64,000 bases of DNA from Pseudomonas sp. TCU-HL1. GTDB lineage: Bacteria > Pseudomonadota > Gammaproteobacteria > Pseudomonadales > Pseudomonadaceae. The notes beneath the pieces were generated by a model. The model was given only the letters and a program-made list of their open reading frames with translations. It did not search any database and had not been told where the DNA came from. This document shows, piece by piece, positions 32,460 through 41,187 of this stretch (within the stretch, counting starts at the first letter, position 1; each line of letters starts with the position of its first letter). The stretch is from positions 4,278,001-4,342,000 of the forward strand of contig NZ_CP015992.1 in assembly GCF_001708505.1 (NCBI RefSeq). The letters are read 5' to 3'. The translations under genes and the position numbers were made by a program.

Positions 32460-35020
32460 CAGACCACCTCCTCGGCTACGGGAATCAGGGTGAGCTCGGC
32501 CGCCTTCGCCGGACGGATCTGCCCACGTTCGTTGACGAAATGGATATCCGGATCGCCGCGACCATCGTTGACGAAGGTGCGGAAGCGCTTGAGCTTGTCC
32601 GAATCCTGAATGGCGTTGGCCCACTCGCACTCGTAGCGGTCCACCACCAGTTGCATCTGGGCTTCCAGCTCGGCTCCCAGGCCAAGGCTGTCCTCGATGA
32701 TCACCGCCTTCAGGTAATCCAGGCCGCCCTCCAGGCTTTCGCGCCAGACCGAGGTGCGCTGCAGCTTGTCGGCCGTACGGATGTAGAACATCAGGAAACG
32801 GTCGATGTAGCGGATCAGGGTTTCGTCATCGAGGTCGGTGGCGAACAGCTCGGCATGGCGCGGGCGCATGCCACCGTTGCCGCAGACATAAAGGTTCCAG
32901 CCCTTCTCTGTGGCGATCACGCCCACGTCCTTGCTCTGCGCCTCGGCGCACTCACGGGTGCAGCCGCTGACCGCGAACTTCAGTTTGTGCGGCGAGCGCA
33001 GGCCCTTGTAGCGGTGCTCGATATCCATGGCCATCTTCACGCTGTCCTGCACGCCGTAGCGGCACCAGGTGCTGCCGACGCAAGACTTCACGGTACGGGT
33101 GGACTTGCCGTAGGCATGGCCGGTCTCAAAGCCGGCGGCGATCAGTTCGCCCCAGATATCCGGCAGCTCGTGGAGCTGTGCGCCGAACAGGTCGATGCGC
33201 TGGCCGCCGGTGATCTTGGTGTAGAGCTTGTACTTCTTCGCCACTTCACCGATGGCGATCAGTCCTTCCGGGGTGATCTCGCCAGCGGGGATGCGCGGCA
33301 CCACCGAGTAGGTACCGTTCTTCTGCATGTTGGCCATGAAGGTGTCGTTGGTGTCCTGCAGCGGCACCAGCCACGGGTCCTGGATCGGCCGGTTCCAGCA
33401 CGACGCGAGAATGGAACCGATGGCCGGCTTGCAGATCTCGCAGCCCACATGGCCGCGGCCGTGCTTGGCGAGCATTTCCTCGAAGGTCTCGATGCCTTCC
33501 ACGCGCACCAGCGCATAGAGTTCCTGGCGGGTGTAGGCGAAGTGCTCGCAGAGGCTCTTGTCCACGGCCACGCCACGGGCCGACAGCTCGTGTTCCACCA
33601 CCTGTTTGAGCAGCGCCGCGCAGCCGCCGCAGCCAGTGGCAGCCTTGGTGCAGGCCTTGACCCCGGCGACGTCGGTGCAGCCGCTGTCGATGGCCGAGCA
33701 GATCGCGCCCTTGCTGACGTTGTGACAGGAGCAGACGGTGGCGGTGGCCGGCAACGCATCGGCGCCCAGGGCCGGAGCGCCCTCGCCCGCCGGCAGGATC
33801 AGGCTGGCCGGGTCGGCCGGCAGCGCAATGCCGTTCTGCACGTACTGCAGCAGGGTGTCGTAGTAACTGTTGTCGCCCACCAGCACGGCGCCCAGGGCCT
33901 GTTTGCCGTCGGCGGAAACCACCAGGCGGCGGTAACTGGAGGTGGCTTCGTCAATGAAGCGATAACTGCGCGCGCCCGGCAATGCGCCATGGGCGTCGCC
34001 GATGGAGCCCACATCCACGCCGAGCAGTTTCAGCTTGGTGGACATGTCGGCACCGATGAAGGGGTCAGCCTCTTCGCCACACAGCTGCGCGGCAACGCTG
34101 CGGGCCATCTGGTAGCCAGGCGCGACCAGGCCGAAGATGCTGCCGTTCCACGCCGCGCACTCACCGATGGCGTAGATGCTCGCGTCAGAGGTCAGGCACT
34201 GGCCGTCGATGGCCACGCCGCCACGCGGGCCCAGCTCCAGGCCGCACTGGCGGGCCAGCGCATCCTGCGGGCGAATGCCGGCGGAGAAGACAATCAGGTC
34301 GGTTTCGAGGAAATCTTCTCCGGCGAAGTTCATCCGGTAGCGATAGTCCTCACCGGCACTGATGGACTGGGTAGCTTTTGAGAGGTGCACCCCCACGCCG
34401 AGTGCTTCGATGCGCGCCTTGAGGGCCAGGCCACCCTGGTCGTCAAGCTGCACCGGCATCAGGCGCGGGGCGAACTCCACCACATGGGCGTCGAGACCGA
34501 GGGATTTCAGCGCATTGGCCGCTTCCAGGCCCAGCAGGCCACCGCCCACGACTACGCCACGGCGTGCATTGGCCGACGCCGCGCGGATGGTGTCGAGGTC
34601 GGCCAGGGTCCGGTAGACCAGGCGCGAATCGCCTTCGGCGCCTTCGATGGGCGGCACAAAGGGATAGGAGCCGGTGGCCAGCACCAGCGAATCGTAGGCC
34701 ACGCAACCATTGGCGGTGATCACTTCGCGACGCTCGCGATCGATCTCCAGCACCGGCACACCCAGGTGCAGGGTCACGCCGGGCGTCTGGTAGAGGCTGG
34801 CCTCGCTCAGGGCCAGGGACTCGGCATCGCGGCCAGTGAAATATTCCGACAGGTGCACGCGGTCGTAGGCACGCAGCGGCTCTTCGCTGAACACCTCGAT
34901 GCGGTAGCGGTCCAGCGCGCCGCGTTCGATCAGTTGCTCGACGCAATGATGGCCGACCATGCCATTGCCGATGACGATCAGCGTTTGCATATCAGAAGTG
35001 GAAGCGACGTTGGAGTTCAT
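32459..35020 (-). CDS. nirB: NirB, large subunit of assimilatory nitrite reductase
   Basis: From ATG 35020 the product is 853 aa, the family norm. Order: FAD/NAD(P)-binding reductase part (residues ~12-320, with 'VIGNGMVGHHCVEQL' and 'GVVVGGGLLGLEAANAL'), a BFD-like [2Fe-2S] part ('VCSCHNVSKGAICSAI', 'GCGGC'), then the siroheme/[4Fe-4S] sulfite/nitrite reductase half with 'CVGSTWCRYG' and 'SGCTRECAEA' supplying cluster cysteines. An earlier in-frame start would pass through the leader terminator, so 35020 is preferred although its Shine-Dalgarno is weak. Reduces nitrite to ammonium with NADH. Transcribed away from nasA from a sigma-54-type promoter with an attenuator. Confidence 0.94.
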   Translation of the reverse strand: MNSNVASTSDMQTLIVIGNGMVGHHCVEQLIERGALDRYRIEVFSEEPLRAYDRVHLSEYFTGRDAESLALSEASLYQTPGVTLHLGVPVLEIDRERREVITANGCVAYDSLVLATGSYPFVPPIEGAEGDSRLVYRTLADLDTIRAASANARRGVVVGGGLLGLEAANALKSLGLDAHVVEFAPRLMPVQLDDQGGLALKARIEALGVGVHLSKATQSISAGEDYRYRMNFAGEDFLETDLIVFSAGIRPQDALARQCGLELGPRGGVAIDGQCLTSDASIYAIGECAAWNGSIFGLVAPGYQMARSVAAQLCGEEADPFIGADMSTKLKLLGVDVGSIGDAHGALPGARSYRFIDEATSSYRRLVVSADGKQALGAVLVGDNSYYDTLLQYVQNGIALPADPASLILPAGEGAPALGADALPATATVCSCHNVSKGAICSAIDSGCTDVAGVKACTKAATGCGGCAALLKQVVEHELSARGVAVDKSLCEHFAYTRQELYALVRVEGIETFEEMLAKHGRGHVGCEICKPAIGSILASCWNRPIQDPWLVPLQDTNDTFMANMQKNGTYSVVPRIPAGEITPEGLIAIGEVAKKYKLYTKITGGQRIDLFGAQLHELPDIWGELIAAGFETGHAYGKSTRTVKSCVGSTWCRYGVQDSVKMAMDIEHRYKGLRSPHKLKFAVSGCTRECAEAQSKDVGVIATEKGWNLYVCGNGGMRPRHAELFATDLDDETLIRYIDRFLMFYIRTADKLQRTSVWRESLEGGLDYLKAVIIEDSLGLGAELEAQMQLVVDRYECEWANAIQDSDKLKRFRTFVNDGRGDPDIHFVNERGQIRPAKAAELTLIPVAEEVV

Positions 35021-35060
35021 AGGTAGCACCCGGCCCAAGCCAATCACGTTTTCTGGGGGC

Positions 35061-35095
35061 AAAAAAAAGCGCCTGGGACTTATCGTCCCAGGCGC
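35061..35095 (-). terminator. Attenuator (intrinsic terminator) in the nirB leader
   Basis: Perfect 11-bp stem GCGCCTGGGAC / GTCCCAGGCGC with a 5-nt loop, followed on the minus strand by eight U residues. It lies only 40 nt before the nirB start and about 120 nt after the predicted transcription start, so it must be bypassed for nirBD expression. Confidence 0.88.
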
Positions 35096-35121
35096 CTTTG
35101 CCTGTTCATTCATGGGTGACA

Positions 35122-35185
35122 CCGGGCCACTCTGCCTGGAGCACCTGTCAACCCGGGGAAGTGATCGCCATTGATCTGCCGGGCC
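35122..35185 (-). ncRNA. Two-hairpin ANTAR-type antitermination target in the nirB leader
   Basis: Minus-strand RNA has GAUC-AAUGGC-GAUC (35176-35163), enclosed by a CCCGG/CCGGG outer stem, and GGC-AGAGUG-GCC (35136-35125), enclosed by a CC/GG extension. Both loops are hexaloops with A at position 1 and G at position 4, the hallmark of RNAs bound by ANTAR proteins such as NasR and NasT. The attenuator follows directly. NasT itself is not in this window. Confidence 0.62.
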
Positions 35186-35223
35186 GCCCGTCGCGTTGTT
35201 CACGATGGGCCTGGTCCTGCCTA

Positions 35224-35239
35224 TGCAGTGGCTGTGCCA
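35224..35239 (-). promoter_or_regulatory. Sigma-54-type promoter of nirBD
   Basis: On the minus strand TGGCACA-GCCA-CTGC: the -24 GG and -12 GC are correctly spaced by 10 nt and there is one mismatch in the -12 element (CTGC for TTGC). It would start transcription near 35213 and give a leader of about 190 nt. This agrees with nitrogen (NtrC) control of nitrate assimilation. Confidence 0.7.
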
Positions 35240-35376
35240 GTTCCGCCTACGGGCCAACGAAAGCCCCCTGCATGCAGCGCTTCGGCCTAGCGCCGGCGCG
35301 GCCTGCAGCGATTCACGCGGTCTTCCCGCCCGCCCCCTGAGTCAGTTGCGATGCCCGCCCCGCCGGGAACCAAAAC

Positions 35377-35390
35377 GGTGCGTACGCACC
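35377..35390. promoter_or_regulatory. Perfect 14-bp palindrome in the nirB-nasA intergenic region
   Basis: GGTGCGTACGCACC lies between the two divergent promoters, about 140 bp upstream of the nirB promoter and 100 bp upstream of the nasA promoter. An enhancer position is plausible, but the half-site order is the opposite of the NtrC consensus (GCAC...GTGC), so the cognate regulator is unclear. Confidence 0.4.
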
Positions 35391-35490
35391 CCGCGCGCCC
35401 CATCCTGAAGCCGCCTTGGGGCCGCCGAAATCCTCCGGATAATCCGCGCAAGTGCCGTCACACAATGGCTGCAAGGGAATCCGGGCAACT

Positions 35491-35505
35491 TGGCATGTGC
35501 CTTGC
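35491..35505 (+). promoter_or_regulatory. Sigma-54-type promoter of nasA
   Basis: TGGCATG-TGCC-TTGC, with GG and GC of the -24/-12 elements in correct register. The predicted start lies near 35516, 108 nt before nasA. The first bases of this transcript can form a stem-loop (35514-35540: GGGCAA...TTGCCC enclosing GGCA/TGCC), which has no U-run and so is not a terminator. Confidence 0.72.
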
Positions 35506-35623
35506 GATATCACGGGCAAGGCAATCAATGCCGATTGCCCATCCCACGACAAAGGCGCCGTGTCTCCCCCGTTACGACGGAGGGTGGCATGGCGCTTTTG
35601 CGTTTCTGCGGCAGGTGTTGGAA

Positions 35624-38600
35624 ATGGCGAACAAGACAGTACGAAGCGTGTGCCCTTATTGCGGCGTCGGTTGCGGCATCGTCATGGAGGTGGCGGGCAA
35701 CCGCGTGGTCAAGGTGACGGGCGACAAGGCGCACCCCAGCAACTTCGGCCGCCTCTGCACCAAGGGCAACACCTGCGCCCAGCCACTCGCCGACTCCGGC
35801 CGCATGGAACATGCCTACCTGCGCCACGAGCGCAGCCGCGATCCGGTGCGCACCGGCATTGACCAGGCCATCCAGGACACCGCCAGCCGCCTGCGTGAAC
35901 TGCTCGACCGCCACGGCCCGGACGCCATTGCCTTTTATGTGTCCGGGCAGATGTCGCTGGAAGCACAATACCTGGCCAACAAACTGGCCAAGGGCTTCAT
36001 CCGCACCCGCCATATCGAATCCAACTCGCGGCTGTGCATGGCCAGTGCCGGCAGCGGCTACAAACTCTCCCTCGGCTCCGACGGCCCGCCCGGTTCCTAC
36101 CAGGACTTCGACAAGGCCGACCTGTTCCTGGTGACCGGCGCCAACATGGCCGACTGCCACCCGATCCTGTTCCTGCGCATGATGGACAGGGTCAAGGCCG
36201 GGGCGAAGCTGATCGTGGTCGACCCGCGCCGCACCGCCACCGCCGACAAGGCCAGCCTCTACCTGCCGATCAAGCCGGGCACCGACCTGGCCCTGCTCAA
36301 TGGCCTGCTCCACCTGCTGCACCAGAACGGCCACACCGACCCGGACTTCATCGCCGCCCACACCAAGGGCTGGGAAGCCATGCCGGCCTTCCTCGAGGGC
36401 TACTCGCCGGAGCGGGTGGCCGCCATAACCGGCCTGCCTGAAGCGGATATCCACAAAGCCGCCCAGTGGATCGGCGAAGCGCCGGAGTGGATGAGCTGCT
36501 GGACCATGGGCCTGAACCAGAGCACCCACGGCACCTGGAACACCAACGCCCTGTGCAACCTGCACCTGGCCACCGGCGCCCTCTGCCGCCCCGGCAGCGG
36601 CCCCTTCTCCCTCACCGGTCAGCCGAACGCCATGGGCGGCCGCGAGATGGGCTACATGGGCCCCGGCCTGCCCGGCCAGCGTTCGCTGCTGGTGGACGCC
36701 GACCGCCAATTCATCGAAGACCTGTGGCAACTGCCGCGCGGCCATCTGCGCCAGGATGGCGGCAACGGCACCGTCGCCCTGTTCGAGGCCATGGGCGCAG
36801 GCGAGATCAAGGCCTGCTGGATCATCTGCACCAACCCGGTGGCCTCCGTTTCCAACCGCCGCCAGGTCATCGAGGGGTTGCAGGCAGCCGAGCTGGTGAT
36901 TACCCAGGACGCCTTCCTCGATACCGAGACCAATCGCTATGCCGACATCCTCCTGCCCGGCGCCCTCTGGGCCGAGGCGGAAGGCGTGATGATCAACTCC
37001 GAGCGCAACCTCACCCTCACCCAGAAAGCCGTGGACGCCCCCGGCGACAGCCTGCCGGACTGGCAGATCATCGCCCGCGTCGCCTGCGCGATGGGCTTTG
37101 CCGAGGCCTTCAGCTACACCTCTGCCGCCGAGGTGTTCGAGGAAATCAAACGGGCCTGGAACCCCAAGACGGGTTACGACATTCGCGGCGCCAGCTTCGA
37201 GCTGCTGCGCCAGGGCCCACTGCAATGGCCCTGCGCGCCGGGCACCGAAGCCAACGCGCGCAACCCCATCCGCTACCTCAACAATGGCGTCAGCCAGGCG
37301 CTCAAGCTGGGAACCGATGGCGCACGCCCGGCCATCGCCTTCGCCACCGAGGATGGCAAGGGCGTGTTCTTCGCCCGCCCGCACATGGCCCCGGTGGACA
37401 TGCCGGACGACGCGTTCCCGCTGGTGCTCAACACCGGCCGCGTGCAGCACCAGTGGCACACCCTGACCAAGACCGGCAAGGTGGTCACGCTGAACAAACT
37501 CAACCCCGGGCCATTCCTGGAAATCCATCCGAGTGACGCCAGCCGCCTCGGCATCGCTGACAAGGGCCAGGTAGAAGTGCGCTCGCGCAGGGGGCGCGCA
37601 GTACTGCCGGCCGTGGTCACCGACCGCGTGCAACCGGGCAACTGCTTCGCGCCCTTCCACTGGAACGACCTCTATGGCGAGGACCTGGCGATCAACGCCG
37701 TGACCAGCGACGCCATCGACCCCATTTCGCTGCAGCCGGAATTCAAGTACAGCGCCGTTGCCCTGGCGCCTGTGGCCCCGGCCAGCCCCCAGCTCATCCC
37801 CTTGCTAGAAGTCGAGACGGCCACGGCCAGCGCCGCGGCCGGTTCTCCGGAGGAACGCGCCGACATGCCGATCAATGCCTTCGCCCGCCTGCTGAACCTG
37901 GACACCAGCGCCGACCTCAGCCTGGCCCCCAACGAGCAGCTCTACCTGCAGGGTTACCTGCTCGGCCTGCGCAGCGAGGAAAGCCGCAGCCTGGGCGGCG
38001 TGCCCACCCTGCCCGCCAGCGCGCCCCTGGCGCCGGACACCCGGCTGCTGCTCGACGGCATCCTCGCGGGGCTGTTTTCACGTAGCTGGACGGTGGAACC
38101 AGCCCCGGCTGCCGAAGTGCAAAAGCCGCTGCTGGTGCTCTGGTGCTCACAGACCGGCAACGCGGAGACCTTTGCTGAGGCCTGCGCCGCTGCACTCAAG
38201 TCTGAAGGCCGCGCAGTGACGGTGCGCGCGATGGATGCCATCCAGCCCACTGAACTGGCCAACGCCGGCACCGCCCTGCTGATCGCCAGTACCTTTGGCG
38301 ACGGCGATCCTTCCGACAATGGCGCATCGCTCTGGAGCGCCCTGAGCGCGGACAACGCCCCGTCCCTTGGCGGCCTGGACTTCGCCGTGCTGGCCATGGG
38401 CGACTCCACCTATGGCCAGTTCTGCGGCTTCGGCCGCCAGCTCGACGCCCGCCTCGAAGCCCTCGGAGCGCGACGCCTCGCCCCGCGCGTGGACTGCGAA
38501 CCCGAGTACGAGGAACCCGCCAACGCCTGGCTGGCGGCCGTCCGTGCGGCACTGGCCGGCGCCAGGGTTTCGCAGCCGGTACTGGAAACCATCGGCGCGC

Positions 38601-39742
38601 CCACCGAGGAGGTGGAGGCTCCGGTCTACAGCCGCCAACGTCCTCTCGCCAGCCGCCTGCTGCGCAGCCCAGTGCTGAATTCCGCGGGCTCCAGCAAGGA
38701 GACCCGGCAGATTGTCCTCGACCTCAAGGGCAGCGGTCTCCGTTATCAAGCTGGCGATGCGCTGGGCGTGTGGCCGAGCAACTGCCCGGCGCTGGTGACT
38801 GAAGTCCTGACCGCGCTGGAACTGGAGGGCCACCAGACGGTGGACGTGAAGGATCAGGGCGCCATGCCGCTGGCGAGCGCCCTGGGCCGGCACTTCGAAA
38901 TCGCCCGGATCACGCCCGACCTGCTGCGCTTCGTCGCCGAGCGCTCCGGCAGCGCGGAACTGGCGCGCCTGCTGGAACCCACGAACAAGGCGGAGCTGGA
39001 CGACTGGCTCTGGGGCAGGCAACTGGCCGACCTGCTGCGCACCTTCCCCATCCGGGCCAGCGCGGACGAATTGCTGAGCGGCTTGAAGCGTCTGCAGCCG
39101 CGCCTCTACTCCATCGCCTCCAGCCCCCTGGCCACGCCGGATGAAGTGCACCTGACCGTGTCCACCGTGCGCTACCAGTGCGACGGGCGTGACCGGGGCG
39201 GTGTCTGCTCGGCCTTCCTCGCCGACCGCGCCGACCAGGGCGAAGTGCCCATCTTCATCCAGAAATCCGCCCACTTCCGCGTACCCGCCGACCCGCAGCG
39301 GCCGATGATCATGGTCGGCCCCGGCACCGGAATCGCCCCGTTCCGCGCCTTCCTCCAGGAACGCGAAGCCTCCGGCGCCCAGGGTCGCAACTGGCTGTTC
39401 TTCGGCGAGCAACGCGAAGCCACCGACTTCTACTTCCGCGAGGAACTGCAAGCCTGGCAGGCGTCCGGCCACCTGCACCGCCTGGACACCGCCTTCTCCC
39501 GCGACCAGGCGGAGAAGGTGTACGTGCAGCAGCGCATGCTCGAACAGGGCGCCGAACTCTGGCGCTGGCTGGAGGATGGCGCGCACTTCTACGTCTGCGG
39601 CGACGCCAGCCGCATGGCCAGGGACGTGGATGCCGCCCTCAAGGCGGTGGTGCGCGAGCATGGCGGACTAAGCGCGGCGGACGCCGAGGCCTATGTCAGT
39701 GCCATGGTTCGGGACAAGCGTTATGTGAGGGATGTGTATTGA
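35624..39742 (+). CDS. nasA: NasA, assimilatory nitrate reductase fused to a CysJ-like flavoprotein reductase
   Basis: A 1372-residue fusion from ATG 35624. Residues ~5-60: [4Fe-4S] domain with C10, C13, C17 and C45 (CPYCGVGCG...LCTKG). Residues ~60-700: molybdopterin oxidoreductase and dinucleotide-binding domains ('NSRLCMASAGSGYK', 'TGQPNAMGGREMGYM', 'LNTGRVQHQWHTLTKTGK'). Then a linker and a flavodoxin domain (~832-965, 'LWCSQTGNAETFAEA'), FAD domain (~1010-1195, 'RLYSIASSP') and NADPH domain (~1220-1372, 'VGPGTGIAPFRAFLQ'). It resembles the P. putida enzyme annotated as nitrate reductase/sulfite reductase flavoprotein. It should take electrons from NADPH directly and reduce nitrate to nitrite for NirBD. 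Divergent from nirBD. Confidence 0.93.
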   Translation: MANKTVRSVCPYCGVGCGIVMEVAGNRVVKVTGDKAHPSNFGRLCTKGNTCAQPLADSGRMEHAYLRHERSRDPVRTGIDQAIQDTASRLRELLDRHGPDAIAFYVSGQMSLEAQYLANKLAKGFIRTRHIESNSRLCMASAGSGYKLSLGSDGPPGSYQDFDKADLFLVTGANMADCHPILFLRMMDRVKAGAKLIVVDPRRTATADKASLYLPIKPGTDLALLNGLLHLLHQNGHTDPDFIAAHTKGWEAMPAFLEGYSPERVAAITGLPEADIHKAAQWIGEAPEWMSCWTMGLNQSTHGTWNTNALCNLHLATGALCRPGSGPFSLTGQPNAMGGREMGYMGPGLPGQRSLLVDADRQFIEDLWQLPRGHLRQDGGNGTVALFEAMGAGEIKACWIICTNPVASVSNRRQVIEGLQAAELVITQDAFLDTETNRYADILLPGALWAEAEGVMINSERNLTLTQKAVDAPGDSLPDWQIIARVACAMGFAEAFSYTSAAEVFEEIKRAWNPKTGYDIRGASFELLRQGPLQWPCAPGTEANARNPIRYLNNGVSQALKLGTDGARPAIAFATEDGKGVFFARPHMAPVDMPDDAFPLVLNTGRVQHQWHTLTKTGKVVTLNKLNPGPFLEIHPSDASRLGIADKGQVEVRSRRGRAVLPAVVTDRVQPGNCFAPFHWNDLYGEDLAINAVTSDAIDPISLQPEFKYSAVALAPVAPASPQLIPLLEVETATASAAAGSPEERADMPINAFARLLNLDTSADLSLAPNEQLYLQGYLLGLRSEESRSLGGVPTLPASAPLAPDTRLLLDGILAGLFSRSWTVEPAPAAEVQKPLLVLWCSQTGNAETFAEACAAALKSEGRAVTVRAMDAIQPTELANAGTALLIASTFGDGDPSDNGASLWSALSADNAPSLGGLDFAVLAMGDSTYGQFCGFGRQLDARLEALGARRLAPRVDCEPEYEEPANAWLAAVRAALAGARVSQPVLETIGAPTEEVEAPVYSRQRPLASRLLRSPVLNSAGSSKETRQIVLDLKGSGLRYQAGDALGVWPSNCPALVTEVLTALELEGHQTVDVKDQGAMPLASALGRHFEIARITPDLLRFVAERSGSAELARLLEPTNKAELDDWLWGRQLADLLRTFPIRASADELLSGLKRLQPRLYSIASSPLATPDEVHLTVSTVRYQCDGRDRGGVCSAFLADRADQGEVPIFIQKSAHFRVPADPQRPMIMVGPGTGIAPFRAFLQEREASGAQGRNWLFFGEQREATDFYFREELQAWQASGHLHRLDTAFSRDQAEKVYVQQRMLEQGAELWRWLEDGAHFYVCGDASRMARDVDAALKAVVREHGGLSAADAEAYVSAMVRDKRYVRDVY

Positions 39743-39756
39743 GGGCAGGCCTGCTT

Positions 39757-39848
39757 GGCGAATGAATTCGCCCCAACAGAAAGAGCACGGCGATTCGACA
39801 CCGCACGGACAGCCCCCTCTCCCTTCAGGGAGAGGGCTGGGGAGAGGG
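39757..39848. repeat. REP-like palindromes behind nasA
   Basis: A 16-bp palindrome GGCGAAT-GA-ATTCGCC at 39757-39772, followed at 39815-39836 by CCCTCTCCC-TTCA-GGGAGAGGG and a partial third arm up to 39848. Both are types of short dispersed repeat common between Pseudomonas genes. The second hairpin could end nasA transcription. The rest of the gap to 40064 shows no gene. Confidence 0.6.
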
Positions 39849-40064
39849 AAACCACAGCCCACCCCGGTGCTTTCGCGGGGATAGGACATGGCATGGCGCT
39901 CGACAATCTCAGCCAGTGTAGATAGCCATCGCAAACACGCTGCACAGGGCGCCTGGACACAGGGCCTTCTGTCGGCTTCATCGGAGAAAAACCACCACTC
40001 GCCGGAAAAACAGGCGGATAGTGAATCGACAACCCCAACGAGCCCCCCACGTCGGAGGCCCTCC

Positions 40065-40310
40065 ATGAAAGAGCGCAATTTCCCTGCACACGTTGCCTGG
40101 AGCGAAGCGTGCATGAATGGTGATCACGCCCTGGCCTTCGTGGCCGTGCGGTCGCACGCTCCGGAAGCGGAAGCCGGTTTCCACCTCGTCTACGGCGAAC
40201 ATCATTTCCCGCGGCTGTCAGAGGCTGTCGCTGCGGCCGAGGACGCCCTCAACAAGCTGGTGCGGATTGACGAGAACGACGCACCGGTCTTCAGTTCAGG
40301 CGTCTGCTGA
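40065..40310 (+). CDS. Hypothetical protein, 81 aa
   Basis: A short protein beginning 'MKERNFPAHVAWSEACMNGD', with a 'FHLVYGEHHFPRLSEAVAAAEDAL' stretch and a C-terminal Cys. The start is chosen because GGAGG precedes ATG 40065 at good spacing; the longer open frame upstream has no good signal. No signal peptide or membrane segment. It has the look of a small cytoplasmic accessory protein, function unknown. Convergent with the methyltransferase gene, with only 9 bp between stop codons. Confidence 0.6.
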   Translation: MKERNFPAHVAWSEACMNGDHALAFVAVRSHAPEAEAGFHLVYGEHHFPRLSEAVAAAEDALNKLVRIDENDAPVFSSGVC

Positions 40311-40319
40311 GACTGCCAC

Positions 40320-40991
40320 CTATTGGTTGAAGCGTGCCTCGTTGCGCTGGAAATGCAGCAGCGAGCCTTTGTATGCATCGCCATTTCCCAGGGTGCAGTC
40401 CGCCCGACTTCGACTTCCCTCGTACTCCAGTTCAGCCATTTCCCGGCAGAACGACGCGCGATTGGGACGGTTGGGGTCAACGATTAGCACCTCAACCAGA
40501 TCGGCCGAATGACGATCGATGAAGGTCGCAAGCACCGCCGGCTGGCCGTGCTCATAGATGACGTCGCTGCCGATGATCAGGTCGAACACGCCCAGATCGT
40601 CATCGAGGACAGACCAGTCGGCGAACTGATATTTGATCGGGCCAAGATCGTTCAGACGCAGGTTTTCATCGAGGAACGCCGGGCTCAGCGGGTGATAGTC
40701 ACTGGCGGTGATATCACCCCCACGCCGGTGCACCACCAGGCTCGCCAACCCCAGGCCGGCGCCCAGCTCGAGCACACGTTTTCCTTGCAGGTCCATCGTC
40801 AGCATGGCGTGCGCCAGGACCTGGCTCGACGGCCAGACCTTGCCGAACAAGGGCCAGCTTTCCGGGGAAATTCCCAGGCGCTCGGCTACCCGTTCTGGGT
40901 CGTGATATTGCTGAAGATCGAGCAGTGAGCGGATATGGAAATCCATATCGCCTATGGATATATCCTGATATTTGACCTGATAACCAGGCAT
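40320..40991 (-). CDS. Class I SAM-dependent methyltransferase (METTL21/Nnt1-like)
   Basis: A 223-residue protein with SAM-binding motif I 'VLELGAGLGLASLVV', a following acidic strand 'DITASDYHP', and 'FDLIIGSDVIYEHGQ' as motif IV, the pattern of the METTL21 / nicotinamide-N-methyltransferase-like group. The 'WPSSQVLAHAML' segment before motif I is characteristic. Such enzymes methylate protein lysines or small molecules; the substrate here is not known. Starts at ATG 40991. Confidence 0.83.
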   Translation of the reverse strand: MPGYQVKYQDISIGDMDFHIRSLLDLQQYHDPERVAERLGISPESWPLFGKVWPSSQVLAHAMLTMDLQGKRVLELGAGLGLASLVVHRRGGDITASDYHPLSPAFLDENLRLNDLGPIKYQFADWSVLDDDLGVFDLIIGSDVIYEHGQPAVLATFIDRHSADLVEVLIVDPNRPNRASFCREMAELEYEGSRSRADCTLGNGDAYKGSLLHFQRNEARFNQ

Positions 40992-41146
40992 GCTGAACTC
41001 TCCAGATTATTGGGCGATGCCGCCAGGAGAGCTGCGCCGGATATTCACTGATGAAATATCGACAACGCCAGGGGGCGATGAGCAACGAATACCCGGCAAG
41101 AACTAGCAATTGAACCAAGCATTCGAAGTTTTCGGTGCGCAAAATA

Positions 41147-41172
41147 AAAAGCCCCGCAATGCGGGGCTTTTC
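41147..41172 (-). terminator. Terminator behind the cold-shock gene
   Basis: AAAAGCCCCGC-AAT-GCGGGGCTTTT: GC-rich hairpin with A/T runs on both sides, 16 bp past the stop of the cold-shock gene. Confidence 0.9.
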
Positions 41173-41187
41173 GAGTCGATTAAAGTC

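Noticed and set aside
35377..35390. GGTGCGTACGCACC as an NtrC enhancer.
   Set aside because: The half-sites are in the opposite order to the NtrC consensus, so I list it only as an unassigned palindrome.
35525..37660. 711-codon minus-strand open frame opposite nasA.
   Set aside because: Lies over the strongly conserved molybdopterin domain of NasA; composition is typical of antisense shadow.
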